Positions 29,519-37,843 of a DNA stretch of 64,000 nucleotides are shown here, one piece after another. Each line of letters begins with the position of its first letter. The first letter of the stretch is position 1. The notes under the pieces were generated by a model, which worked only from the letters and a program-made list of their open reading frames with translations, was not told the origin of the DNA and ran no database searches. The DNA is from Bacillus sp. FJAT-22090 (GTDB taxonomy: Bacteria > Bacillota > Bacilli > Bacillales_A > Planococcaceae). The position numbers were made by a program, and so were the translations under genes. The DNA lies in the NCBI RefSeq assembly GCF_007676755.1, contig NZ_VEBK01000002.1, forward strand, positions 124,001-188,000. The letters run 5' to 3'.

Positions 29519-31824
29519 GAACCACAGAATTCACATTCTTCAATATTTGTAGTTGTTGAACGCACATAATACAACGTTTTCAGTTCGTATTCCCATGATT
29601 CAAAAAGCAAGGATAGAAGCTCTTTGGCTTTAATGTCGTTTCTTACATATAAGTTAAATGATTGTGACTGGTCAATGTGTCTTTGTCTTGCTGCTGCTTG
29701 TTTAATTGAGCCATGCTGATTCAAGCTAAATGCACTGTTGTAATAGAAGTTTGTTGCAGGAGTTAAGTCTGGAACAACTACTGGAATCTTATAGTCTTTC
29801 TTTTCTTCATAGTAGAATTGGTTATAAATAGGATCAATTGTTGGCGTTCCATTAGTTAAGATTGCTGTCGAACCGTTTGGTGCTGTAGCAAGTAAATATG
29901 CATTACGTATACCGTTTGTAGCAACATCTAGTCGTAGTTCGTTCCATTGCTCATTGCTAACTAAACGATTGTTATCATCTTCTTCTTTTCCATATCCACG
30001 AAGTTCAAAGTATTCTCCAGTGTTCCAATCCGAGCCTTCAAACAGAGGATATGAGCCCTTTTCTTTAGCTAAATCGTTTGATGCTTTAATAGTTAAATAG
30101 TTAATCTTTTCATACAAATGGTCAGTAGCTTCAATTGCTTCTGGTGTCGCCCAATGTAATCCTCTTAAAGCCAACCAATGATGGAATGAAAAACCACCTA
30201 AACCAATTGAACGATATCGTTTATTCGTCCACTCTGCTTGTTTAACAGGTAACTTGTTCATATCAATTACGTTATCTAGCATTCTAACTTGAATAGGAAT
30301 AAGTCGTTCCAATACATCATCTTTATAAACATTTCCTAAGTGGATAGACGAAAGGTTACAAACTACAAAATCCCCTGCTTTTTTAGTAATAATAATCAAA
30401 CCGTCTTCAGTTAAAGCCTCTTCAACTACAGAAGTAGGAGTCTGATTTTGAACGATTTCTTGGCATAAATTGGAAGAATATATCATTCCAGCATGTTTAT
30501 TTGGATTCATACGATTAACTGTATCACGGAAGAAAATAAACATTGCTCCTGTTTCCAGTTGAGCTTTCATGATTTTCTTCATAACATCAATCGCAGGAAC
30601 TTTTACTTTAGATAAATCATTGTTGCGAACGCACTCATCATACTTGTCACGGAATGAACCCTTGCCTTTTTCTTCATCGTATGAGTCCTCTAATGAGTAA
30701 CCCATAACTTCTTTGACTTCATGAGGATCGAATAAATACCAATCTGTTCGCTTATCCACTGCCTCCATGAATAAGTCGGGAAGACTTGCTGATAAGAATA
30801 AATCGTGAGTACGCAGTCGTTCATCTCCGTTATTTAATTTAGCTTCAAGGAATGAATAGATGTCTTTATGGAATACATCTAAAGTTACATTAATAGCCCC
30901 ACTTCTAACACCGAGTTGATCGACTGATACCCCTGTGTTATTCAATTGTTTCATCCAAGGAATAACACCACTTGAAGCATTTTTAAACCCTCTTATGCTT
31001 GATGACTTAGCACGTACTTTTCCCATATATACGCCAATTCCGCCACCAAACTTGGAAATGTTAGCTACGTCAGTATTGCTGTCGTAAATACCTTGCAGAC
31101 TGTCCTCCACTGTATCGATGAAGCATGATGATAGCTGCCCATGTGATTTGCCAGCGTTAGCCCATGTTGGTGTAGCTACTGTCATATAGTGATTTGATGT
31201 AGCCCAATAGGATTCTTTTACTTTTTCCATGCGTATTTCTTTTGGCTCTAAGCACATCAAAGCTAAAGCAATAATCATATAGCGTTCTTGTGGAAGCTCA
31301 AATGTACGTTTATTATGGTCAGTTGCCAAATATCTATCTGATAGAGTTTTAAGTCCAATATAATTGAATAGATGGTCTTTTGTAGGATCAATCCAGCTCT
31401 GTGCTAACTTTATTTCCTCTTTAGAGTAATACTTAAGAATATCTTCAGAGTAAATATTCATCTCGCCTAGTGTTTTTAGTAGTCCAATTAAACTGCCATA
31501 TTTCTCACTTGAATCATATGAGCGATTATAAGAAGCTTCTTTGTATAATTTAATCAAATAGAAACGACTTGCTACGAAAGTCCAAGCTGTAGATTCTCTT
31601 GACATGTTATCTAGAGCATCTAGTATTAATCGATTCGTGATTTCTGCCGCTCGGATTTCATCGAGTTTTTTAATCGAATTATTTATCTTTGTTTTATATT
31701 TTTCCTTTTCAACTTGCGGAATGCTTTCAAATTCATTTAACACATTATCAATGTAATTCATTAATCTCGTTTCGTTGTATTCTAATTTGCGTGTACCCTT
31801 GTTTTTAGTTACTACTGTTGCCAC
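29515..31824 (-). CDS. nrdE: Ribonucleotide reductase class I, alpha subunit (NrdE)
   Basis: 769-aa catalytic subunit reducing ribonucleotides. It begins with an ATP-cone-like region (VVTKNKGTRKLEYNETRL), longer than host NrdE (about 700 aa). PTWANAGKSHGQLSSCF holds the first redox Cys, SSNLCQEI the thiyl-radical Cys and Glu, and the C-terminal EECEFCGS the shuttle pair. ATAPNGSTAILTNGTPTIDP is the conserved nucleotide loop. No intein or intron is present, in contrast to SP-beta BnrdE. Confidence 0.95.
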   Translation of the reverse strand: MATVVTKNKGTRKLEYNETRLMNYIDNVLNEFESIPQVEKEKYKTKINNSIKKLDEIRAAEITNRLILDALDNMSRESTAWTFVASRFYLIKLYKEASYNRSYDSSEKYGSLIGLLKTLGEMNIYSEDILKYYSKEEIKLAQSWIDPTKDHLFNYIGLKTLSDRYLATDHNKRTFELPQERYMIIALALMCLEPKEIRMEKVKESYWATSNHYMTVATPTWANAGKSHGQLSSCFIDTVEDSLQGIYDSNTDVANISKFGGGIGVYMGKVRAKSSSIRGFKNASSGVIPWMKQLNNTGVSVDQLGVRSGAINVTLDVFHKDIYSFLEAKLNNGDERLRTHDLFLSASLPDLFMEAVDKRTDWYLFDPHEVKEVMGYSLEDSYDEEKGKGSFRDKYDECVRNNDLSKVKVPAIDVMKKIMKAQLETGAMFIFFRDTVNRMNPNKHAGMIYSSNLCQEIVQNQTPTSVVEEALTEDGLIIITKKAGDFVVCNLSSIHLGNVYKDDVLERLIPIQVRMLDNVIDMNKLPVKQAEWTNKRYRSIGLGGFSFHHWLALRGLHWATPEAIEATDHLYEKINYLTIKASNDLAKEKGSYPLFEGSDWNTGEYFELRGYGKEEDDNNRLVSNEQWNELRLDVATNGIRNAYLLATAPNGSTAILTNGTPTIDPIYNQFYYEEKKDYKIPVVVPDLTPATNFYYNSAFSLNQHGSIKQAAARQRHIDQSQSFNLYVRNDIKAKELLSLLFESWEYELKTLYYVRSTTTNIEECEFCGS

Positions 31825-31912
31825 TTAATCATTTCCCTTCTGCATTTGTTTTCATTAATTTGGACTCGTCTAATGCCACTTCCCATTACATAACACTCAC
31901 CACCAGTTATTC

Positions 31913-31934
31913 ATTATAATAATTTACTTATGTT
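31913..31934 (-). promoter_or_regulatory. Phage intergenic element, full match
   Basis: AACATAAGTAAATTATTATAAT on the minus strand, 89 nt before the nrdE start, in a 138-bp spacer with no other gene. Confidence 0.65.
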
Positions 31935-31962
31935 CGATTTATATTAATCAGCTTGAATTAAA

Positions 31963-32160
31963 TCAAATCTGATCCAAATACCTCATCGCTTTATCTACAT
32001 ACTTGTCCATCTTATCTCGCAATTTTTCATTTTCAATTTCCCCAATAAGCATAGCTAAATGTTCTAGTTCGTCCTTTGCGCTATCAACTTGAATTAATAC
32101 CAATTCCATTGTCCGTTCTACCATTCGATTAGCTCTATCTTGTTGACTATGGTATTCCAC
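31963..32160 (-). CDS. Small helical phage protein
   Basis: 65 aa, MEYHSQQDRANRMVER to VDKAMRYLDQI. Predicted all-helical with heptad-like spacing. Starts next to the stop of the preceding gene. Unknown function. Confidence 0.68.
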   Translation of the reverse strand: MEYHSQQDRANRMVERTMELVLIQVDSAKDELEHLAMLIGEIENEKLRDKMDKYVDKAMRYLDQI

Positions 32161-32385
32161 TTAATCACTCCTATTCTCATACTCTTCTATCTTCTCAGCA
32201 TTTATCTTTTCATCACGGTTCAATTTATCCACTAGAAATTGAAACATTCCTTGCAGATTGGCTACCCTATGAAAGTCTGGATTAACATCTGGGCTGTAGC
32301 TTTGAAGTAAATTGGTATAATAGATTAAAGAGCTATCAAACCATTTCTTATTATCTTTCCACATCTTCTCATAAATATTTTCCAT
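32161..32385 (-). CDS. Small phage protein, unknown
   Basis: 74 aa, MENIYEKMWKDNKKWF to EEYENRSD, acidic and helical. Tightly spaced with both neighbours and preceded by AAAGGAGG. Confidence 0.68.
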   Translation of the reverse strand: MENIYEKMWKDNKKWFDSSLIYYTNLLQSYSPDVNPDFHRVANLQGMFQFLVDKLNRDEKINAEKIEEYENRSD

Positions 32386-32396
32386 CTTATCCTCCT

Positions 32397-32609
32397 TTAT
32401 ACATGGCTCGTGCTATACATAATCAGCGTTACAACTAAACAAACAATCCCAAAGAATGTGTAAATTTGCTCTAATGTTACCAATCTATCAAGCTGATTAG
32501 ATGTTACAGTTTTCTTCTTTATTTCTCTTTCGTATCGCAACCGATAAGCCCCTGCGATAACAAAGTTGAAAATAGTTAGAGTTAGGAATGTAGCGAGTAA
32601 TTGACTCAT
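32397..32609 (-). CDS. Small two-helix membrane protein
   Basis: 70 aa: hydrophobic N-terminus (LLATFLTLTIFNFVIAGAY), a basic loop, then a second segment (IYTFFGIVCLVVTLIMY). It overlaps the dNMP kinase gene by 4 nt. Function unknown. Confidence 0.7.
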   Translation of the reverse strand: MSQLLATFLTLTIFNFVIAGAYRLRYEREIKKKTVTSNQLDRLVTLEQIYTFFGIVCLVVTLIMYSTSHV

Positions 32610-33175
32610 GCTGTCACCTTCTTATCTAAAAGCTCATCAATTATTCTATCTAATGATTCATATGCTTCTTCTACTGTTCCATTGTTGCTTATGGTATAAT
32701 CACATTTAAATTGATCATAGAAGGTTTCAGTATGATGCTTCATGTCCTTATTAGAAAATGTGTCACCTCTTCCTATCATTCTAGCTTGTCTGACAGCTTC
32801 ATCTGTTTGAACACGAATGAATGTGAATCCTTTATCCTTCAATGCTTGATACTCATTTGGCATACGACAATCAGTTACAACGATGAATTCTTTACTGTAC
32901 TTTAATTTTCTTCTCATGTCAGCTTCTGCGTCGATGTCTTGAAACATCTTCTTAATCCAAACTTCTGCATCAATTTCTCTAAACTTCGTTCCAATTGCTT
33001 GAAGTAGCTGCCTATTCTTTGACGTGCCATCTCCATATAGATGAGGGAACCAAACTTTAGCTACATTCTTAACGTGGTCTGCAAATGCATATCGTGTGAA
33101 TCCATATTTCTTAATAGCATATTCAGCTAAAAAGTCCTTTCCTCCTCCAGCTTCTGATATAAACGCTAGATTCAT
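32606..33175 (-). CDS. Deoxynucleoside monophosphate kinase
   Basis: 189-aa P-loop kinase resembling phage dNMP kinases (T4 gp1 type, SP-beta YorR position). The N-terminal P-loop SEAGGGKDFLAEY carries GKD in place of GKS/T, as in the family. FADHVKNVAKVWFPHLYG is the NMP-lid region and VTDCRMPNEYQAL the acid-rich strand. It would convert dNMPs, including the dTMP made by phage ThyA, to dNDPs. Confidence 0.82.
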   Translation of the reverse strand: MNLAFISEAGGGKDFLAEYAIKKYGFTRYAFADHVKNVAKVWFPHLYGDGTSKNRQLLQAIGTKFREIDAEVWIKKMFQDIDAEADMRRKLKYSKEFIVVTDCRMPNEYQALKDKGFTFIRVQTDEAVRQARMIGRGDTFSNKDMKHHTETFYDQFKCDYTISNNGTVEEAYESLDRIIDELLDKKVTA

Positions 33176-33188
33176 TTTAACACCTCAT

Positions 33189-33208
33189 TTTTATAATTTA
33201 GTTATGTT
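33189..33208 (-). promoter_or_regulatory. Phage intergenic element, short form
   Basis: CAACATAACTAAATTATAAA on the minus strand, 13 nt before the dNMP kinase start. So close that a transcript initiating from its TATAAA would have almost no leader. Confidence 0.5.
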
Positions 33209-33604
33209 GCATTTATTGAAACGCACCATCAGATCTGTGCGTACTCTAGCAGTATAGGTTCGTCTTGATTTTTGACCAACGTGTGTGCTAATACTTTTCT
33301 GTATTCCTTGAACATGTGGTTCAAGTTTGGAATTCTGATTTATTATTGCTTTAATAGAAGAAAGCATATCCATTTCATCTTTTGCTTGTCTGCGTTTAAC
33401 TCTGGCTTTCTTAATTTGATTTGCGATATGATAGCCCTCTGCTGCATTGAATGTATCTAATTCTGCTAGGTGTAATAAATCTTGTACTTCTAAGTCTGCA
33501 CGACTGATAATTTCATTCAGCACTTTAATTCGCTCTGGAGTTTGAGAAACAACTTGTTGTAATTGTTGTGTTGCTTTTTGATACACTTCAACTAAATTTT
33601 GCAT
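33191..33604 (-). CDS. Helical phage protein, unknown
   Basis: 137 aa. Residues 1-80 are strongly helical with a possible coiled coil (YQKATQQLQQVVSQ; ANQIKKARVKRRQAKDEMD). The C-terminus is very basic (GQKSRRTYTARVRTDLMVRF), which hints at nucleic-acid contact. No family recognised. Its last codons overlap the element upstream of the kinase gene. Confidence 0.7.
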   Translation of the reverse strand: MQNLVEVYQKATQQLQQVVSQTPERIKVLNEIISRADLEVQDLLHLAELDTFNAAEGYHIANQIKKARVKRRQAKDEMDMLSSIKAIINQNSKLEPHVQGIQKSISTHVGQKSRRTYTARVRTDLMVRFNKCNITKL

Positions 33605-33642
33605 GTGTCATTCTCCTTTTTCAATTGTTATACTAGTAGTTT

Positions 33643-33664
33643 ATTATAATAATTTATTCATGTC
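33643..33664 (-). promoter_or_regulatory. Phage intergenic element
   Basis: GACATGAATAAATTATTATAAT on the minus strand, 39 nt before the start at 33604. Confidence 0.6.
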
Positions 33665-33680
33665 AATGAATATGTTTCTT

Positions 33681-33929
33681 CTAATCCCAAAATGTACTAG
33701 ATAATTGTTTTACCTTTATTTCCACTTCTTTTATGTCTTCAAGAAGACTTGCTGCATACATCTCTTCATTTATACGATTCAGTAATACATCATCAATTAA
33801 GTACAACCGTAAATTCTCCTTAATAGAAGTAAAGCTGTTTGTTAGTGAAGCCGATAATTGACCATGCTTTTGTATTAATTGGCGCTCAATTCGTTCTACA
33901 TTTTCTAATTCCATATCTTCTCCGTACAC
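33681..33929 (-). CDS. Small helical phage protein
   Basis: 82 aa, helical (LENVERIERQLIQKHGQLS; EEMYAASLLEDIKEVEIKV). A start at MELENVER, five codons in, is also possible. Unknown function. Confidence 0.65.
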   Translation of the reverse strand: MYGEDMELENVERIERQLIQKHGQLSASLTNSFTSIKENLRLYLIDDVLLNRINEEMYAASLLEDIKEVEIKVKQLSSTFWD

Positions 33930-33943
33930 TTAATTACCTGCTT

Positions 33944-34153
33944 TCATCGAAGAAATTCATCTCCAACTTTTAGTTTTTCTGCTTTTTCAAGTGTTTCAAA
34001 TGTGACTGTTGATTCATAAAGCTTGCTCTTATGGCTTTCCATTATAACAGGAACGCTCCAATAAACAATTGTAGCATGATCTAGCGTGAATTCAATCAAT
34101 CTTGGTATTCCTATTATTCTTACAACTGTATGAGGCTTTAAGATTGTAGCCAC
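33944..34153 (-). CDS. Small beta-rich phage protein
   Basis: 69 aa (MATILKPHTVVRIIGI to KLKVGDEFLR), alternating hydrophobic strands and no membrane segment. Preceded by AAGGAGGTG, a strong site. Unknown. Confidence 0.7.
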   Translation of the reverse strand: MATILKPHTVVRIIGIPRLIEFTLDHATIVYWSVPVIMESHKSKLYESTVTFETLEKAEKLKVGDEFLR

Positions 34154-34170
34154 CTCCTTATTCTATTTGT

Positions 34171-34278
34171 TTAGTAAAATATTCTAGCAATGTGCTCAAT
34201 GATACTGTCTGCCATAAAAAGTGCAATTACGATTAACCAGAATACCATCCAGGGATTGTCACTAGCAAATTTATTCAT
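34171..34278 (-). CDS. 35-aa single-pass membrane microprotein
   Basis: MNKFASDNPWMVFWLIVIAL then a short charged tail. One membrane helix covers residues 10-24. GGAGG lies 8 nt before the ATG. Below the usual length cut-off but well supported by its ribosome site and gene spacing. Confidence 0.6.
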   Translation of the reverse strand: MNKFASDNPWMVFWLIVIALFMADSIIEHIARIFY

Positions 34279-34324
34279 CTTAAATTCCTCCAATAAAAGT
34301 GTTATTTTATTCACTTTTCATTCC

Positions 34325-34371
34325 TATATATAGTGTTACAGTAAAATACTATTACTATATATAGTGTTTTA
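34325..34371. repeat. Paired CTATATATAGTGTT repeats
   Basis: CTATATATAGTGTT occurs twice, in direct orientation about 32 bp apart, in the spacer between two phage genes. Each copy has a palindromic core (CTATATATAG). An operator for a dimeric regulator is possible. The AT-richness of the region keeps this uncertain. Confidence 0.5.
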
Positions 34372-34380
34372 ACTTCATCT

Positions 34381-34581
34381 TCAAGCTTTGTTTATTTGCC
34401 ATACCTTGTCTTCATTTAAATAAGAGTCACTAGTTGCGTGAAAGACAGTAGAGCCACTTAAATCTAAAACTTCTTCCCCAGTAGATTCGAACATTCTAAA
34501 ATTATCTCCCTTTTTTAACTCTTGGAAGTTAATCTCTTTCCATTCTCCATTTATATAGACTTCTGTTCTTCTATTATCCAT
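34381..34581 (-). CDS. Intein/Hint-like short beta protein, unknown
   Basis: 66 aa: MDNRRTEVYINGEWKEINFQ, then ELKKGDNFRMFES, ending DKVWQINKA. The LKKGDNFRM stretch resembles the strand motif in Hint-type folds and in other phage regulatory proteins, but the catalytic Cys/His residues of inteins are missing. Treat as hypothetical. Confidence 0.65.
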   Translation of the reverse strand: MDNRRTEVYINGEWKEINFQELKKGDNFRMFESTGEEVLDLSGSTVFHATSDSYLNEDKVWQINKA

Positions 34582-34615
34582 TTTTTGCCCCCTGATATAG
34601 ATACGTTATTTTAAA

Positions 34616-35032
34616 TTATGACTCTTCGTTGTACTCAGCTATTTCTTTCCATCTCTCAATTACTTTTGAGTTTGTATGTTTATCCACGTCTTTCAAGTTC
34701 TCTCTAGCCTTAGCAGCCAATTCTTTTTTACTATTCTCTAAAAACTCATGAACGTCTTTTTCTAAATCATATTGTGGATACAGTAGCTTGGATGAATCCA
34801 CAATCATGAATGGAGCATCTATGTTTCTTGTAGTTTTAATAAATTGCAATCCTGACCACGATGCTTGAAATCCTGTCATACCATGTTTGCTTGCAAAATA
34901 ATTAAAGAATGCAACTGTGCTTAATGTTAAAGCATCTGCTATTGAATTGTAACCATGAGTTTGCTCTTCTAGTTCTGTCAGATAATTTGTGAAATCGTCC
35001 CAGTCTTTAGGGAAATAGTTTTCTTTTATCAT
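34616..35032 (-). CDS. Phage hypothetical protein
   Basis: 138 aa, starting MIKENYFPKDWDDFTNYL, with conserved-looking FFNYFASKHGMTGFQASWSG in the middle and a helical, charged C-terminus. Not membrane-bound. I do not recognise a function. Confidence 0.72.
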   Translation of the reverse strand: MIKENYFPKDWDDFTNYLTELEEQTHGYNSIADALTLSTVAFFNYFASKHGMTGFQASWSGLQFIKTTRNIDAPFMIVDSSKLLYPQYDLEKDVHEFLENSKKELAAKARENLKDVDKHTNSKVIERWKEIAEYNEES

Positions 35033-35085
35033 TTATTTTCCTCCTTTTAATAATTTATTTATAGCCAGTTGAAATAAAAGTTTCA

Positions 35086-35247
35086 TCAATCTTTGTTAAA
35101 TCTACATTGATTACATACATGACTACTCCAATTATTATCGCAATTGTTACATGACTTTAATGGGCATTTGTCACAATCTTTATTTTCTTGATCAATGCAT
35201 TTCATAGTGAAAATATATTCGCAATTAAACAAATCTTGCTTCGCCAT
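35086..35247 (-). CDS. Cysteine-rich 53-aa protein
   Basis: MAKQDLFNCEYIFTMKC, then CDKCP, CNNC and CNQC: nine Cys in 53 residues, enough for two zinc sites. GAGGTGAT precedes the ATG. Probably a small zinc-binding adaptor or anti-factor. No family assigned. Confidence 0.62.
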   Translation of the reverse strand: MAKQDLFNCEYIFTMKCIDQENKDCDKCPLKSCNNCDNNWSSHVCNQCRFNKD

Positions 35248-35278
35248 GTTATCACCTCATAAGTGTAATACTCGCATT

Positions 35279-35434
35279 TTATCTATTTTCTTTAATATTT
35301 CCGTAACCACCTCTAATATCTTCTTTGATAACGAGACTAGGTATTTCACCTTCACTTAAAGGAGTCAGTTTTATTTTCCTATTACCGTTTTTATCTAACA
35401 ACCATAATTCCTTAATGATAAGCTTCTTAGTCAA
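35279..35434 (-). CDS. Small phage protein with TTG start
   Basis: 51 aa beginning MTKKLIIKELWLLDKNG. GAGGTG lies 8-9 nt before a TTG, and no ATG or GTG fits. Beta-rich, basic, unknown. Confidence 0.6.
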   Translation of the reverse strand: MTKKLIIKELWLLDKNGNRKIKLTPLSEGEIPSLVIKEDIRGGYGNIKENR

Positions 35435-35477
35435 GTTAGTATCACCTCACTCTGTATAAAATGGAAATTTCGTTTGA

Positions 35478-35672
35478 TTATTGTTTAAACAAATTCACAA
35501 ATTTCATTAGCTCGTTTGAAATCATTTCAGCTTCTTCTATTGTTACAGCTATAATGTTCCCATCACCAGAATATTTTCCGTCTGTTTCTATATAAATAAC
35601 ATCTTCTTCATCAGTATCGGTTGTACCATAATTCAATCCTATTCCGATATTCTTAAAATGAAAGTCCTTCAT
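35478..35672 (-). CDS. Small phage protein, unknown
   Basis: 64 aa, acidic, with DTDEEDVIYIETDGKYSGDG in the middle, likely a beta-hairpin protein. It carries the intergenic element 14 nt before its start. Confidence 0.68.
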   Translation of the reverse strand: MKDFHFKNIGIGLNYGTTDTDEEDVIYIETDGKYSGDGNIIAVTIEEAEMISNELMKFVNLFKQ

Positions 35673-35685
35673 ACCAACACCCCTT

Positions 35686-35710
35686 AATAATTAATAGTTT
35701 ATTCATGTTA
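35686..35710 (-). promoter_or_regulatory. Phage intergenic element, variant
   Basis: TAACATGAATAAACTATTAATTATT on the minus strand, 14 nt before the gene start. It diverges in the 3' half. Confidence 0.45.
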
Positions 35711-36223
35711 TTAATTTACATTCTCTTCAGGTAAGCTATTCTTATAATCTAAATACTTTTCATCTGCCTGTTTTCTGGCATTGATAGCATCTTCTTTGTT
35801 TACATAATAGCCTAAGTTCTTATGCTTATAATTCACCATGATATAAGCCATCCATTTTCCTACTGTTTTATTCCATGTGACTCCTCTATGACCGCTTGTA
35901 TTATTAGCGTAATGTTTAGAGTTGCTCATGTTTTGTTTCCTGTCGCATATTCTTAACTGTGACTTTCTATTGTCCATTGTGTCGCCATAAATATGATCAA
36001 TGTCTTTTCCTTTAGGGGCATCCATAATTAACCTGTGCAACAGTATTCCCTTTCCTGTTACAACATAATACTTCTTTTTGTTTAAATGGTTTACACTCCA
36101 TTTTACTTGTTGGATTTTTTCAACGTCTTCCAAGTCTACTTTAATTTTGAATGTGCCATGAGTTTCAGATACTATGGTCATTACTGCGTATTCTTCTAAT
36201 ATTTCTATATTATTCTTTCCCAT
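35711..36223 (-). CDS. HNH homing endonuclease with AP2 DNA-binding domain
   Basis: 170 aa. A first HNH-type part shows GILLHRLIMDAPKGKDIDH (residues about 56-76) and NRKSQLRICDRKQNMSN. The C-terminal AP2-like domain follows (GHRGVTWNKTVGKWMAYI...NLGYYVNKEDAINARKQADEKY). This HNH_3/AP2 architecture is typical of phage homing endonucleases. Flanking genes are intact, so it is free-standing. Confidence 0.88.
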   Translation of the reverse strand: MGKNNIEILEEYAVMTIVSETHGTFKIKVDLEDVEKIQQVKWSVNHLNKKKYYVVTGKGILLHRLIMDAPKGKDIDHIYGDTMDNRKSQLRICDRKQNMSNSKHYANNTSGHRGVTWNKTVGKWMAYIMVNYKHKNLGYYVNKEDAINARKQADEKYLDYKNSLPEENVN

Positions 36224-36256
36224 TTCCTCACCTCCACATCGAACGAAAACTTCGTT

Positions 36257-36436
36257 TTATTTGATGTCTCTATCAAAAGCAAAGCCAATTTGTGATATTA
36301 CCAAATAAATACCAATCAAGATATACATCTGTGCATTACTCATGTGAGGCAATTTCACTATCGCAGCAAGAAATAAAACTGTTGCAATAATAAAGATTAC
36401 CACTGCAATCAATAGCTTCTTTAATAGTTGTTTCAT
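36257..36436 (-). CDS. 59-aa two-helix membrane protein
   Basis: MKQLLKKLLIAVVIFIIATV, a short loop, then MYILIGIYLVISQIGFAF. It overlaps the previous gene's stop (ATGA), showing translational coupling. Unknown. Confidence 0.62.
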   Translation of the reverse strand: MKQLLKKLLIAVVIFIIATVLFLAAIVKLPHMSNAQMYILIGIYLVISQIGFAFDRDIK

Positions 36437-36612
36437 TCGTCCTGATCCTTTTCAGTATTGAACCATTGTTTATACTTATAGCCTTTAAAGAATGGATTAT
36501 TGCAGGCATCACATTTTACATCAACAGGAACATCAAGTGTATTACCTACATATAGGAAATGTTCCTTACAATTTGAACAAGTTTGAATTGATCGCACTGG
36601 ATATAAACTCAT
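36433..36612 (-). CDS. 59-aa zinc-ribbon protein
   Basis: MSLYPVRSIQTCSNCKEHF and VKCDACNNP give two CxxC pairs 21 residues apart, a zinc ribbon. GGCGAGGTG precedes the ATG. Coupled to the next membrane protein by a 4-nt overlap. Confidence 0.65.
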   Translation of the reverse strand: MSLYPVRSIQTCSNCKEHFLYVGNTLDVPVDVKCDACNNPFFKGYKYKQWFNTEKDQDE

Positions 36613-36616
36613 TTTT

Positions 36617-36820
36617 TCACCTCGCCATACGTCTTAGAATTATGAGTTTGAGCGTAGCTCTTACATTTTCAGCGTGTTCACTATACCGACCTTTCTTAAC
36701 GTCCTCCTCAAAAGCATTTCGAGATAGTGCATATTGTTCTAAAATGTAGTCATCCGTCTTGTCTTCTAAATATGATTTCAATTCTTCTTTTGTTCTCTTT
36801 TCTTTAAGTAGGTGTGACAT
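36617..36820 (-). CDS. Small helical phage protein
   Basis: 67 aa, MSHLLKEKRTKEELKS to LKLIILRRMAR. Highly charged helices. AAATGAGGAGG precedes the ATG. Unknown. Confidence 0.66.
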   Translation of the reverse strand: MSHLLKEKRTKEELKSYLEDKTDDYILEQYALSRNAFEEDVKKGRYSEHAENVRATLKLIILRRMAR

Positions 36821-36862
36821 TTTAATTTCCTCCTCATTTTTAGTTACATTAAAACCCTCATT

Positions 36863-37081
36863 TTATTTATAGCTAATTGCTGGCACTTCTTCTATTGTAA
36901 TAATTCCACTTGCTACTGCTAACTCAACACTGAATGGAAGCTTTCGTAAATAGCTTTCTGTCATAGTAGCTCCGTACATTTTCGATCCTCTCATAGAACC
37001 ATCCAAATTAAACTTTACATATTTGCCACCGCATTTAATTACAAACAGTTTCTCCTCTTGCAAACAGCCACGCCCTCTCAT
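36863..37081 (-). CDS. Phage protein of uncertain start
   Basis: 72 aa from MRGRGCLQEEKLFVIKC to EEVPAISYK. This ATG is chosen because GGGG lies just upstream and it removes most overlap with the preceding gene. In-frame ATGs as far up as 37186 would extend it deep into that gene. Beta-rich with three Cys (GRGC, IKCGG). Not recognised. Confidence 0.55.
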   Translation of the reverse strand: MRGRGCLQEEKLFVIKCGGKYVKFNLDGSMRGSKMYGATMTESYLRKLPFSVELAVASGIITIEEVPAISYK

Positions 37082-37100
37082 ACAAGCCCCATGCTTACCT

Positions 37101-37292
37101 TTAATCAATCCATTCAAAATCATACATAAGTTTTTTAATGCTTTTTGACATTCGATATAGTTGACTTTTGAGTTCTTCATTTCCATCTATAAACAATTTA
37201 TTGTGAAGAGAACCCATTTCAATATCTAGCTGCTCTAAACTATTACAAACCAATAAATACTCATCTTCGTTTAATACGTATTGTTTTTTCAT
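37101..37292 (-). CDS. Small helical phage protein
   Basis: 63 aa (MKKQYVLNEDEYLLVC to YDFEWID), helical. It overlaps the upstream gene by 4 nt (ATGA). Unknown function. Confidence 0.65.
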   Translation of the reverse strand: MKKQYVLNEDEYLLVCNSLEQLDIEMGSLHNKLFIDGNEELKSQLYRMSKSIKKLMYDFEWID

Positions 37293-37543
37293 GCCTTATC
37301 TGTCTCTATTTCTAATTTAGTCAGATCATCCTCAATATTAGCTACTTCAGTAGTAAATGTAAGGATATTTTTGTGCTCTAACTCTATTCCTGTTGCATTT
37401 GCTAATTCTTCGAGTGATTGTTGTTTTCCACATATATAATGAAGCCTTTCTTTATCGTTATATGGACAAGACAAGAGTTCGGCGTAGTATGATTCGTACA
37501 AATCTTTTAGTTTCTTTTCTATATTGATCATATTCTTCCTCAT
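37289..37543 (-). CDS. Small helical phage protein
   Basis: 84 aa, MRKNMINIEKKLKDLYES to LEIETDKA. Overlaps both neighbours by 4 nt, so the three genes are translated as a chain. Unknown. Confidence 0.66.
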   Translation of the reverse strand: MRKNMINIEKKLKDLYESYYAELLSCPYNDKERLHYICGKQQSLEELANATGIELEHKNILTFTTEVANIEDDLTKLEIETDKA

Positions 37544-37800
37544 TTCTTAATTCTGATTGGTGAATTCCACCAATTGTTTATTCTATTAGTTTTTAGTTGT
37601 CTCATAGCGACTTGAAATGAAAATACAAATATCATAATAACAAAAAGAATAAGTGTAAATGGTAAAAAGATAGTTGCCATAACAATATCGCCCTTAATAA
37701 AATGAGTATGGGTTCCACTATCGATCTTTCGAGCTAAATCCATCATGAAGCAAAATCCTGTTCCCATGTATAATAGGAAACAAAAAAATAATATATTCAT
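37540..37800 (-). CDS. Two-helix membrane protein
   Basis: 86 aa. First segment ILFFCFLLYMGTGFCFM, second IFLPFTLILFVIMIFVFSF, then a basic tail. No family recognised. Confidence 0.66.
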   Translation of the reverse strand: MNILFFCFLLYMGTGFCFMMDLARKIDSGTHTHFIKGDIVMATIFLPFTLILFVIMIFVFSFQVAMRQLKTNRINNWWNSPIRIKK

Positions 37801-37843
37801 TCTAATCCTCCGCTTCTTATTTAATTATAATAAATGGTTGCTT

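Noticed and set aside
29515-31824. Intein in NrdE (as in SP-beta BnrdE)
   Set aside because: The protein shows no Hint motifs and the catalytic Cys, nucleotide loop and C-terminal CxxC are at normal spacing; extra length is N-terminal.
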